This document shows, in pieces, positions 1 through 5,420 of a DNA stretch of 6,203 nucleotides (the stretch's first letter is position 1; the number at the start of each line of letters is the position of its first letter). Origin of the DNA: an uncultured Planctomycetota bacterium (lineage in GTDB: Bacteria; Planctomycetota; Planctomycetia; Pirellulales; UBA1268); the NCBI GenBank assembly GCA_905477565.1, contig CAJQGO010000024.1, positions 1 through 6,203 of the forward strand. Reading direction: 5' to 3'. Under the pieces are notes generated by a model. It worked only from the letters and a program-made list of their open reading frames with translations, made no database searches and had not been told where the DNA came from. The position numbers and the translations under genes are program-made.

Positions 1-374
1 GCTTCTTCTGCAAGTTCTTTAATACGAGCAGTCATCTTTTTACGAACATCAGTTGAAAGCGATGGAATGATAATACGTATGACTCTCCCATCGCTCTGAG
101 GGTTGAGCCCTAGGTCACTTGACTGAATTGCTTTTTCGATGTCCTTCATTGTTCCTGGATCGAAAGGTCGAATCACGATCTGATTTGGTTCAGGTGCTCC
201 AACGTTTGCCAAGGCTTTGATTGGTGTAGGTGATCCATAGACTTCAGCACGTAATGAATCGACTAGCCCTGGATTTGCACGACCGGTACGAATTCCAGTG
301 AGTGAGTTCCGAAAGACATCGACTGCTTTTTCCATTCGCTCTTCTGCACCAAGAAGAATTTCATCGGCTGCCAT
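1..374 (-). CDS. frr: Ribosome recycling factor (3' part missing at window edge)
   Basis: Ribosome recycling factor works in the cytoplasm with EF-G to split the post-termination ribosome after the stop codon is reached. The first 124 residues are visible, of a family that is usually about 185 long; the C-terminal helices lie beyond the left edge. Visible family motifs are RTGRANPGLVD (residues 29-39), YGSPTPI (46-52), PEPNQIVIRPFD (61-72) and SDLGLNPQSDGRVIR (86-100), which cover the end of helix 1 and most of the inserted beta-barrel domain II. The start is ATG at 372-374, preceded by AAGGAG (plus-strand 383-388) eight bases upstream, a strong Shine-Dalgarno site. It is the last visible gene of the rpsB-tsf-pyrH-frr cluster, 106 bases after pyrH. 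No base change or frameshift was noticed. Confidence 0.97.
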   Translation of the reverse strand, partial: MAADEILLGAEERMEKAVDVFRNSLTGIRTGRANPGLVDSLRAEVYGSPTPIKALANVGAPEPNQIVIRPFDPGTMKDIEKAIQSSDLGLNPQSDGRVIRIIIPSLSTDVRKKMTARIKELAEE

Positions 375-430
375 TTTCTTTTCTCCTTACCCCAAAACAA
401 AAGGAATTAGTTCTACGAACAGACTTTTGT

Positions 431-477
431 TGACACGGATTGTCACCCACCTGCCACCAGAGAGCAAGTTTTTGCTC
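431..477 (-). other. Two hairpins in the pyrH-frr spacer
   Basis: Two perfect inverted repeats lie in tandem in the 106-base spacer. Reading on the minus strand, GAGCAA/TTGCTC (472-477 and 462-467, loop of four) begins three bases after the pyrH stop codon, and TGACA/TGTCA (441-445 and 431-435, loop of five) follows. Neither is followed by a T-run, so they are not typical intrinsic terminators. They could protect or process the mRNA between the two genes. Function is inference. Confidence 0.4.
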
Positions 478-480
478 ACT

Positions 481-1218
481 CTAGGCAGTCTCCTCGCGAC
501 TACTTACAAGCGTGCCACACTTTTCACCAGCAACCGCGCGCTCAATATTGCCGTCCTTGCGATAATTAAACACGAGAATAGGCATGTTGTGTTCCATGCA
601 TTGTGAAATTGCGGTCGCGTCCATCACCCTCAGGTTTTGTTCGCGAACCTGCTGGAACGTAAGGTCACGATAGAGGACTGCATGAGGATTTTTCTCTGGA
701 TCATCTGAATAAACCCCATCAACGCGAGTGGCCTTCATCAAGATATCCGCTTCTAGTTCAAGTGCACGCTGGGCCGCGGCTGTGTCTGTTGTCACAAATG
801 GACTTCCAGTGCCTGCGGCCAGAATGACAATGATACCTTTGTCGAGATGATGGCGTGCTCTGCGGCGAATGTATGGTTCGGCAACACCGTCCATTCGAAT
901 AGCAGTCATTAAGCGAGTTTCAACACCGAGTGTTTCGATTGCATCTTGTAGTGCCAAGCCATTAATAACGGTTGCTAGCATGCCCATATAGTGAGCTGTT
1001 GCTTCCTGAACACCGCTGTTCCCTGCCGTGAAGGAGGCGCCCCGAAGAATGTTGCCACCACCTATAACAACGGCCAACTGTGTTCCGCGAGCAGCCGCTT
1101 GCACGGTCTGATTTGCGATGTGAAGAACCTCTTCCATCGCAATGCCACGTTCACCAGCATGAGAAAAGCTTTCTCCTGAAAGTTTCAAGAGCACTCGTCG
1201 GTAAGGATCAGATGGCAT
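481..1218 (-). CDS. pyrH: UMP kinase
   Basis: UMP kinase of the amino acid kinase fold, a hexameric cytoplasmic enzyme that phosphorylates UMP to UDP with ATP in pyrimidine nucleotide synthesis; in many bacteria it is inhibited by UTP and activated by GTP. It has 245 residues, a normal length. Motifs in order: LLKLSGES (10-17, phosphate binding), GGGNILRG (53-60), [19 protein letters not shown] (77-95), [10 protein letters not shown] (136-145, UMP binding) and [13 protein letters not shown] (162-174, nucleotide binding). One odd point is residue 76, His, where most family members have Asp (ADYMGM or GDHMGM) that contacts UMP. The start is ATG at 1216-1218; there is no clear Shine-Dalgarno sequence upstream, unlike frr. 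It lies between tsf (85-base gap) and frr (106-base gap), the usual order, and is probably cotranscribed with them. Confidence 0.98.
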   Translation of the reverse strand: MPSDPYRRVLLKLSGESFSHAGERGIAMEEVLHIANQTVQAAARGTQLAVVIGGGNILRGASFTAGNSGVQEATAHYMGMLATVINGLALQDAIETLGVETRLMTAIRMDGVAEPYIRRRARHHLDKGIIVILAAGTGSPFVTTDTAAAQRALELEADILMKATRVDGVYSDDPEKNPHAVLYRDLTFQQVREQNLRVMDATAISQCMEHNMPILVFNYRKDGNIERAVAGEKCGTLVSSREETA

Positions 1219-1269
1219 GGAATCTACTTTTAATGATTAGCCAGAAAAAAAGAGAAGTTGAGGTGGATC

Positions 1270-1287
1270 AAACGCTGAGTTGCGTTT
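1270..1287 (-). other. Hairpin in the tsf-pyrH spacer
   Basis: A perfect 6-bp inverted repeat AAACGC/GCGTTT (minus-strand sense 1287-1282 and 1275-1270) with a six-base loop sits 16 bases after the tsf stop codon. A run of seven T (plus-strand A at 1245-1251) occurs on the transcript 18 bases later, too far away for a normal intrinsic terminator. A weak attenuating or RNA-stabilising role is possible. Nothing in the sequence decides this. Confidence 0.3.
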
Positions 1288-1303
1288 CTGTTTGCTCGAC
1301 ACA

Positions 1304-2152
1304 TTAATCTCCACTACCGATTTTCCAGTGCTCCATTCGCTTGACACTCAGTCCAACACTCTTCAAGAGCTTTCCAACGCTTTGCTTGTCATCTTTTACA
1401 AAGGGCTGCTCGAGAAGAACACACTGGCTGAAGAAATTGCGAAGCCGGCCCTCAATCATTTTTTGAATGATATTTTCGGGCTTGCCTTCCTGCTTTGCAG
1501 CCTCTGTCAGAATCTCACGTTCTTTATCAACAATTGATTGATCCAGGTCCTCTTTAACAATTGCCTTGGGTGACAATGCCACAACATGCATTGCCACATC
1601 TTTCGCGACTTCTGCTGCTTGTGGGCCAGTCGTTTCACCAGTGACCTCAACAAGGGCTGCTTTTGAGCCATCATGGTGGGCGTAACCGCCGCACGGTGCA
1701 TCGATGCGACAGATTCTAGAAAGTTCAAAAACTTCTCGCATGCGATTGAACAGATCGTCCTTAATCTCTCCAAGAGTTTTATCAGGATGAGCTTGGCTTT
1801 TCTGACTCAGGAGTTCTTCTGGCGAACTGGCACCAGGTCCAAGAGCTAGTGTTTTTGCTATATCATTCACGAAATCCTTGAAGTCAGGACTGCCCGCCAC
1901 TGGTGCACTCTCGCATTTTAGCTCGACAAGAGCCCCAACACCCTTCTCAAGATCAGTATAGACGGCAAGCCGGCCCATCGAAGTTTCACGGTCAGCTCGC
2001 ATTGCTTGCGTTTTAACACCCTGCTTCCTTAGCCATTCAACAGCTTGTTCTGTGTCGCCACCACATTCAGTAAGAGCTTTTTTGCACTCCATCATTGGTA
2101 AACCAGTTTTTTCTCGCAGTGCCATTACTGCGGCGGCTGTGACTGCTGCCAT
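1304..2152 (-). CDS. tsf: Translation elongation factor Ts
   Basis: EF-Ts is the cytoplasmic nucleotide exchange factor that releases GDP from EF-Tu. The protein has 282 residues, the usual bacterial size. The N-terminal UBA-like domain shows LREKTGLPMMECKKAL (12-27) and GDTEQAVEWLRKQG (32-45), close to the family consensus. The core domain begins near GALVELKCES (73-82), and the C-terminal part carries QPFVKDD and ends in a lysine/tryptophan segment. The family's TDFV segment, whose Asp and Phe reach into the EF-Tu G domain in the known E. coli complex, reads SAPV here (82-85). The start is ATG at 2150-2152 with GAGGA (plus-strand 2163-2167) ten bases upstream. It follows rpsB after a 148-base structured spacer and precedes pyrH, the standard order. 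No frameshift is visible, and flanking residues match the family, so it should be functional. Confidence 0.98.
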   Translation of the reverse strand: MAAVTAAAVMALREKTGLPMMECKKALTECGGDTEQAVEWLRKQGVKTQAMRADRETSMGRLAVYTDLEKGVGALVELKCESAPVAGSPDFKDFVNDIAKTLALGPGASSPEELLSQKSQAHPDKTLGEIKDDLFNRMREVFELSRICRIDAPCGGYAHHDGSKAALVEVTGETTGPQAAEVAKDVAMHVVALSPKAIVKEDLDQSIVDKEREILTEAAKQEGKPENIIQKMIEGRLRNFFSQCVLLEQPFVKDDKQSVGKLLKSVGLSVKRMEHWKIGSGD

Positions 2153-2219
2153 TGTTCTTAAGTCCTCATGTCATGTGGGAGGTGTGTTGAAAAGCAAAAT
2201 AAGTAAACGTGTCGAAGGG

Positions 2220-2249
2220 GTGTGGTGTGACGTTCAGAATCAACCACAC
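2220..2249 (-). other. Second hairpin in the rpsB-tsf spacer
   Basis: On the transcript strand GTGTGGT (plus-strand 2243-2249) pairs with ACCACAC (2220-2226). The stem continues by three more pairs (2240-2242 with 2228-2230) across a single bulged base at 2227 and closes on a nine-base loop. It follows the terminator-like hairpin at 2274-2297 and lies about 70 bases upstream of the tsf start. It may belong to a folded intercistronic RNA that sets the rpsB to tsf ratio. That role is inference. Confidence 0.35.
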
Positions 2250-2273
2250 ACATCTTCTTGTAGCTACAAAAGT

Positions 2274-2297
2274 ACAAGACCAGCTATGCGGTCTTGT
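2274..2297 (-). terminator. Terminator- or attenuator-like hairpin after rpsB
   Basis: A perfect 8-bp stem ACAAGACC/GGTCTTGT with an eight-base loop begins three bases after the rpsB stop codon. On the minus strand it is followed by ACTTTTGT, a short T-tract of four. The stem is strong, but the T-run is short and starts two bases late, so partial termination (attenuation before tsf) is more likely than a full stop. tsf has no obvious strong promoter of its own in this spacer, which also favours read-through. Confidence 0.4.
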
Positions 2298-2300
2298 GGA

Positions 2301-3101
2301 TCAGGTCGTTGCAGGTTTTGGAGAAGGTGGCGTGACGTTTCCGCGTGCCTTTGGTGCAGGCTTCGCAGGTTTTGTGTCCGAACTGGCACCCTCATCCTTT
2401 GATTGTTTTTTTTCCGCAACGTCTGCCTTACCTTCAAGAATAGCATCGGCCAACCGAGAAGCGACGAGTTCAATCGAGCGAATGGAATCGTCATTTCCAG
2501 GAATAGGCAGATCAACGACGTCCGGGTCGCAATCGGTATCAATGAGAGCAACGGTTGTAATTCCCATCTTGCGAGCCTCATTGATTGCGTTTTTTTCTTT
2601 CTTCGGATCAAAGACAATCAGGCATTCTGGTAGACGGGAAAGTGTGCGGATGCCACCAAGATTACGGAGCATTTTTCTGTGCTCTCGTCGCAACGAAGAC
2701 TGCATTTTCTTCGAATAGTTATGGAAGGCATCGGAAGGAAGTAATTCTTCTAGTTCCTCAAGCCGAGCTAATCGATTACGAATCGTTCTGAAATTAGTCA
2801 GCGTGCCACCAAGCCAGCGCTCACTTACGTAGGGCATTCCACAGCGATTGGCTTCACGCGCAATGGCTTCTTGTCCTTGTCGTTTTGTTCCAACAAACAG
2901 AACAAGGCTGCCTGTTGCAGCAACTTGCTTCAGGTACTTCTTTCCACGGAGAAGACCACGAATCGTTTCGCGGACGTCAATGATGTGAATGAGGTTTTTG
3001 CGGCCAAATATGTAGGGCCGCATTTTTGGGTTCCAACGGCTTGAGCGATGGCCAAAGTGGACACCAGCTTCGATTAATTCTTGAGCGAGGACATTCGACA
3101 C
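2301..3101 (-). CDS. rpsB: 30S ribosomal protein S2
   Basis: S2 binds the 30S subunit between head and body and is needed for S1 binding and initiation in bacteria that have S1. The protein has 266 residues. Motifs: [17 protein letters not shown] (11-27), [18 protein letters not shown] (30-47), [29 protein letters not shown] and [11 protein letters not shown] (200-210). After residue 224 there is a tail of about 42 residues rich in Lys, Pro, Ala and Ser that the 241-residue E. coli protein does not have in this form; it is probably disordered. The start is GTG at 3099-3101: it gives the family N-terminus, and an in-frame TAG at 3129-3131 with no ATG between leaves no better choice. There is no good Shine-Dalgarno site. 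It is the first gene of the cluster, read divergently from ilvN. Confidence 0.98.
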   Translation of the reverse strand: MSNVLAQELIEAGVHFGHRSSRWNPKMRPYIFGRKNLIHIIDVRETIRGLLRGKKYLKQVAATGSLVLFVGTKRQGQEAIAREANRCGMPYVSERWLGGTLTNFRTIRNRLARLEELEELLPSDAFHNYSKKMQSSLRREHRKMLRNLGGIRTLSRLPECLIVFDPKKEKNAINEARKMGITTVALIDTDCDPDVVDLPIPGNDDSIRSIELVASRLADAILEGKADVAEKKQSKDEGASSDTKPAKPAPKARGNVTPPSPKPATT

Positions 3102-3105
3102 GGTA

Positions 3106-3189
3106 AGAGGTTCACTTTCTGTTGGTATCTAAGAAATCCGTGCACCAGCATTGGGCGACACGACTGTCCAGAATCCAAGAGTGAACTCC
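3106..3189 (-). promoter_or_regulatory. Possible folded leader of rpsB mRNA
   Basis: In the leader between the candidate promoter and the GTG start, GTTCAC (plus-strand 3181-3186) is exactly complementary to GTGAAC (3110-3115). Three further pairs (3187-3189 with 3106-3108) follow across one bulged base at 3109. The downstream arm ends five bases before the GTG start, so closing the stem would cover the ribosome landing site. Inside are short helices: TTGG/CCAA enclosing GACA/TGTC. Autogenous control of rpsB-tsf by S2 at the leader is known from E. coli; whether this leader does the same is inference. Confidence 0.3.
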
Positions 3190-3202
3190 GGCGAGTACTG
3201 CA

Positions 3203-3230
3203 AATATCGGTGTTTTCTGTCATTTGTCAA
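3203..3230 (-). promoter_or_regulatory. Candidate sigma-70-type promoter for rpsB
   Basis: On the minus strand TTGACA (plus-strand 3225-3230), a perfect -35 box, is followed after 16 bases by GATATT (3203-3208), which matches four of six bases of the -10 consensus. Transcription would start near 3196 and give a leader of roughly 95 bases before the GTG start. This is the best promoter match in the intergenic region and the likely driver of the whole rpsB-tsf-pyrH-frr cluster. Confidence 0.55.
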
Positions 3231-3242
3231 TCCATTGGATTG
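3228..3242. promoter_or_regulatory. Perfect 15-bp palindrome, candidate operator
   Basis: CAATCCA, one central base, TGGATTG: a perfect inverted repeat with 7-bp arms. It overlaps three bases of the candidate rpsB -35 box and lies about 45 bp upstream of the candidate ilvN -35 box, a position from which a dimeric regulator could act on either gene. No known operator was recognised in it. The site is seen directly; its role is inference. Confidence 0.4.
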
Positions 3243-3284
3243 TTGTCTGAGGTGAACGGGGTGCGGTTTCATGAAGGAAGTGGC

Positions 3285-3314
3285 TTGAATTCGGCCTAGG
3301 ATCGAAATTAGACT
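3285..3314 (+). promoter_or_regulatory. Weak promoter candidate for ilvN
   Basis: TTGAAT (3285-3290), an 18-base spacer and TAGACT (3309-3314) each match four of six consensus bases. Transcription would begin near 3321, giving a leader of about 80 bases. The repeat AATTCGG occurs at 3288-3294 and again at 3319-3325, so the two copies flank the candidate. The match is modest and other starts are possible. Confidence 0.25.
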
Positions 3315-3387
3315 GATCAATTCGGTCAAATACTCAATTTTCACCCGTAGGGTAGACGCCAGCAGGCCGGCATGGCACTCCCAGGCT

Positions 3388-3391
3388 GAGG
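3388..3391 (+). promoter_or_regulatory. Ribosome binding site choosing the ilvN start
   Basis: GAGG ends eight bases before the ATG at 3400-3402 but only two bases before the alternative ATG at 3394-3396. This spacing favours 3400 as the start of ilvN. Confidence 0.5.
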
Positions 3392-3399
3392 CCATGCTG

Positions 3400-3924
3400 A
3401 TGCGACATGTTCTTTCTGCAACCGTCCAGAATGTTCCAGGTGTACTTGCACACATATCGGGAATGCTTGCTTCCCGTGGCTATAACATCGATAGCCTCGC
3501 AGTTGGGGAGACTGATAATCCTGGTTTTTCACGAATGACTTTCGTGCTGCGAGGCGATAATCGAGTTCAGGAACAGGTTCGCCGGCAACTTGAAAAAATT
3601 GTCACAGTGGTGAGCGTCGATGACATTAGTTCACGAAATTATGTCGAACGAGATCTTATGCTTGTAAAAGTATCAGCCTCGGCTGGACAGGATCGCTCAA
3701 ATGTCAGGGGATTGGCAGAAATATTTCGTGGACGAGTTGTTGATGTTGCTGCCGACAGTGTGATTGTTGAGATTTCTGGAACTGAAAATAAAATTGAGGC
3801 GTTTATCGATATGATTCGTCCATTGGGCATTATTGAGTTGGTTCGAACAGGCAGGATTGCAATGGTCCGAGGTAGTAGCCCAAGTTGTGATAACTCTGAT
3901 ACGGAGTCAGCAAACGCCAGTTAA
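3400..3924 (+). CDS. ilvN: Acetolactate synthase, regulatory (small) subunit
   Basis: Regulatory subunit of acetolactate (acetohydroxyacid) synthase, the first shared enzyme of valine, leucine and isoleucine synthesis. It binds the catalytic subunit, stimulates it and usually passes on valine feedback inhibition. It has 174 residues from ATG 3400 (two more from ATG 3394). The N-terminal ACT domain begins MRHVLSATVQNVPGVLAH and has RGYNIDSLAVGETD at 26-39. From this start Gly14 and Asn29 fall at the same numbers as the valine-site residues of E. coli IlvH, which supports the choice. The second domain shows YVERDLMLVKV and EIFRGRVVDV. A Ser/Asn/Asp-rich tail of about 15 residues follows. The catalytic ilvB is not adjacent: upstream is a regulatory gap and divergent rpsB. 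ilvC follows after 110 bases, so the two are probably cotranscribed. Symbol ilvH would be equally valid. Confidence 0.96.
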   Translation: MRHVLSATVQNVPGVLAHISGMLASRGYNIDSLAVGETDNPGFSRMTFVLRGDNRVQEQVRRQLEKIVTVVSVDDISSRNYVERDLMLVKVSASAGQDRSNVRGLAEIFRGRVVDVAADSVIVEISGTENKIEAFIDMIRPLGIIELVRTGRIAMVRGSSPSCDNSDTESANAS

Positions 3925-3933
3925 TGTATCTTT

Positions 3934-3971
3934 AGAACCTGCTTTTCATCGAGCTAAGCTAAGAGGGTTCT
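3934..3971 (+). other. Inverted repeat in the ilvN-ilvC spacer
   Basis: AGAACC (3934-3939) and GGTTCT (3966-3971) form a perfect 6-bp stem around a 26-base loop that contains a repeated AGCT. It starts nine bases after the ilvN stop codon and lacks a T-run, so it is not a standard terminator. The rest of the 110-base spacer shows no convincing promoter. Confidence 0.2.
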
Positions 3972-4022
3972 TGCATGTGACAAATACCGTACAACTAAAC
4001 TTTCGATTTCACTTTGGTTCAA

Positions 4023-4028
4023 AAGGAG
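4023..4028 (+). promoter_or_regulatory. Ribosome binding site deciding the ilvC start
   Basis: AAGGAG is followed by six C and then GTG at 4035. This strong site fixes GTG 4035 as the start and argues against the in-frame TTG at 4014, which lies upstream of it. Confidence 0.85.
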
Positions 4029-4034
4029 CCCCCC

Positions 4035-5039
4035 GTGCCAGCCACAATTTACTACGATTCTGATGCCGATTTGGCCGTTCTCTCAGGCAAAACAATAGCT
4101 GTTATTGGTTATGGAAGTCAGGGCCATGCTCAGGCACAGAATCTACGTGACAGCGGCCTGCATGTTGTCGTTGCACAACGGCCCGGTGGACCAAATTTCG
4201 ATCTCGCCAAAAGTCATGGCTTTGACCCACTTTCTGTGGAGGAGGCTGTGAAGCAGGCAGATGTTGTGAACATTCTTTTGCCGGATGAACTACAGGGCGA
4301 TGTCTACAAGACGTCAATCAAGCCAAATCTTAAGGCCGGTGCGGTTCTTATGGCGAGTCACGGATTCAATTTTCACTTCAATCAGGTTGAACCTCCTCCC
4401 GGCCATGACATTCTTCTTGTAGCACCAAAAGGTCCCGGTCATCTTGTTCGAAGTGAGTACGAAAAAGGTGGCGGTGTTCCCTGTCTCATTGCACTTGGTG
4501 AAGGGGCCTCAGAGGAGACAAAAAAGATCGGGTTGGCTTACGCGAAAGGCGTTGGCGGCACCCGTGGTGGTGTTATAGAGACGACCATAGCGGAAGAAAC
4601 TGAAACCGACCTATTTGGTGAACAGGCGGTTCTCTGTGGAGGTGTATCAGAACTGATCAAAGCTGGCTTTGATACTTTAGTTGAGGCAGGTTATCAGCCT
4701 GAGATGGCGTATTTTGAGTGCCTTCACGAGATGAAATTAATTGTCGATCTTCTCTACCAAGGCGGTTTGGAATACATGAGATACAGTGTTTCCAATACAG
4801 CCGAGTATGGCGACTACACCCGAGGAAATCGTGTGATTACCGATGAAACCCGAGCCGAAATGAAGAAGATTCTTAAAGAGATTCAAACAGGTGAATTTGC
4901 GCGAGACTGGATTCTTGAAAATCGAGCTGGGGCCGCCATGTTCAAGGCGACGCGTCGTCGTGAACGGGAGCATACATTGACTGAGACAGGTCGCCATTTG
5001 AGGAAGATGATGAAATGGATTGATTCAAAAGAAGTTTGA
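4035..5039 (+). CDS. ilvC: Ketol-acid reductoisomerase, class I (short form)
   Basis: Converts acetolactate (or acetohydroxybutyrate) to the dihydroxy acid in branched-chain amino acid synthesis, using Mg2+ and a reduced nicotinamide cofactor. It has 334 residues, the size of class I enzymes. The Rossmann motif [17 protein letters not shown] is at 25-41. Catalytic and metal residues are in place: His109 (SHGFNFHF), Lys132 (APKGPGH), Asp192 and Glu196 (ETDLFGEQ), Glu228 and Glu232 ([17 protein letters not shown]), and Ser253 ([10 protein letters not shown]). The cofactor loop reads [10 protein letters not shown] (47-56): Arg49 is kept, but the Ser positions common in NADPH-type loops such as LRSGS are Pro50 and Gly52. 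The GTG start is set by AAGGAG six bases upstream and gives the family-like N-terminus [12 protein letters not shown]. It follows ilvN and probably shares its transcript. No terminator was seen in the 78 bases after it. Confidence 0.98.
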   Translation: MPATIYYDSDADLAVLSGKTIAVIGYGSQGHAQAQNLRDSGLHVVVAQRPGGPNFDLAKSHGFDPLSVEEAVKQADVVNILLPDELQGDVYKTSIKPNLKAGAVLMASHGFNFHFNQVEPPPGHDILLVAPKGPGHLVRSEYEKGGGVPCLIALGEGASEETKKIGLAYAKGVGGTRGGVIETTIAEETETDLFGEQAVLCGGVSELIKAGFDTLVEAGYQPEMAYFECLHEMKLIVDLLYQGGLEYMRYSVSNTAEYGDYTRGNRVITDETRAEMKKILKEIQTGEFARDWILENRAGAAMFKATRRREREHTLTETGRHLRKMMKWIDSKEV

Positions 5040-5117
5040 GGCGATGCGGTAGGTTCTGATGAGTAAGGCCAACATGGAATAGTAAGGTCTGTGGTACTAC
5101 CAGCTAGGGTTACAAGT

Positions 5118-5393
5118 ATGAATACAGCAGAGCAGGAATTACGTGAAGTGTACGACAGTCTGAAACCCGGAGATCGGGTCGAGGTGATTCATGGTGTGAC
5201 GGTTGGCTCGAGTGCTACCTGGAGTACAGCGACAGTTGGAAAAGTATTGCGGCGTGAGCGGCGTCGCCACGGGCTGCACTTCCGACGTAATGCTGACGAC
5301 AAGGTTTATAGTGACGTGCTCATCCTTGCCAGAGATGACGGAGAATTAACGACCGTGACGGTCGACGAGTTTACCCGAATAAAGAAGTTGTGA
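5118..5393 (+). CDS. Small conserved basic protein of unknown function
   Basis: A 91-residue soluble protein without signal peptide or membrane segment. After a short charged N-terminus comes LKPGDRVEVIHGVTVGS, then a beta-rich middle, a cluster RRERRRHGLHFRRN (residues about 45-58), DDKVYSDVLIL, and a tail DDGELTTVTVDEFTRIKKL. The PGDRVEV opening with alternating beta strands suggests a small SH3-like barrel, and the Arg/His cluster could bind nucleic acid; both are inference. I recall similar small proteins in planctomycetes but know no function. The chosen ATG at 5118 has AGGG (5106-5109) eight bases upstream; the in-frame GTG at 5091 would add nine residues and is poorly spaced from its AAGG. 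It lies 78 bases after ilvC on the same strand and may be read from that transcript. It converges on the methyltransferase gene. Confidence 0.8.
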   Translation: MNTAEQELREVYDSLKPGDRVEVIHGVTVGSSATWSTATVGKVLRRERRRHGLHFRRNADDKVYSDVLILARDDGELTTVTVDEFTRIKKL

Positions 5394-5401
5394 AATCGCG
5401 T

Positions 5402-5417
5402 AGGGCGTTGCGGCCCT
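5402..5417. terminator. Short hairpin between convergent genes
   Basis: AGGGC/GCCCT, a GC-rich 5-bp stem with a six-base loop, fills the 27-base gap between the two convergent stop codons. On the plus strand it is followed by GTCTTAG and on the minus strand by ACGCGATTTC, so neither side has a real T-run. Its position suggests a weak bidirectional terminator. Confidence 0.35.
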
Positions 5418-5420
5418 GTC

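Noticed and set aside
430..435. Perfect TTGACA on the plus strand as a promoter
   Set aside because: No -10 box lies at a suitable distance and no plus-strand gene follows. The bases belong to the TGACA/TGTCA hairpin in the pyrH-frr spacer.
298..606. Plus-strand open frame over frr and pyrH
   Set aside because: It covers the ends of two certain genes on the other strand and the spacer between them; the product is Ser-rich and resembles no family.
3271..3288. Possible attenuator leader peptide upstream of ilvN (ATG, four codons, TGA)
   Set aside because: The peptide would be MKEVA, with no run of Val, Leu or Ile codons and no good ribosome site, and no terminator/antiterminator pair follows it. 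It is not a branched-chain leader peptide.
3129..3455. Minus-strand open frame of 108 codons across the rpsB-ilvN gap
   Set aside because: It overlaps the start of ilvN on the other strand and runs through the candidate promoters. Its residues show no family resemblance; it is a chance open frame.
4014..4034. Longer ilvC start at TTG 4014
   Set aside because: The strong AAGGAG lies inside this extension, directly before GTG 4035, and the family N-terminus begins at PATIYY.
5091..5117. Longer start of the small basic protein at GTG 5091
   Set aside because: The nearest AAGG is only three bases away, while ATG 5118 has AGGG at a good distance. It cannot be fully excluded.
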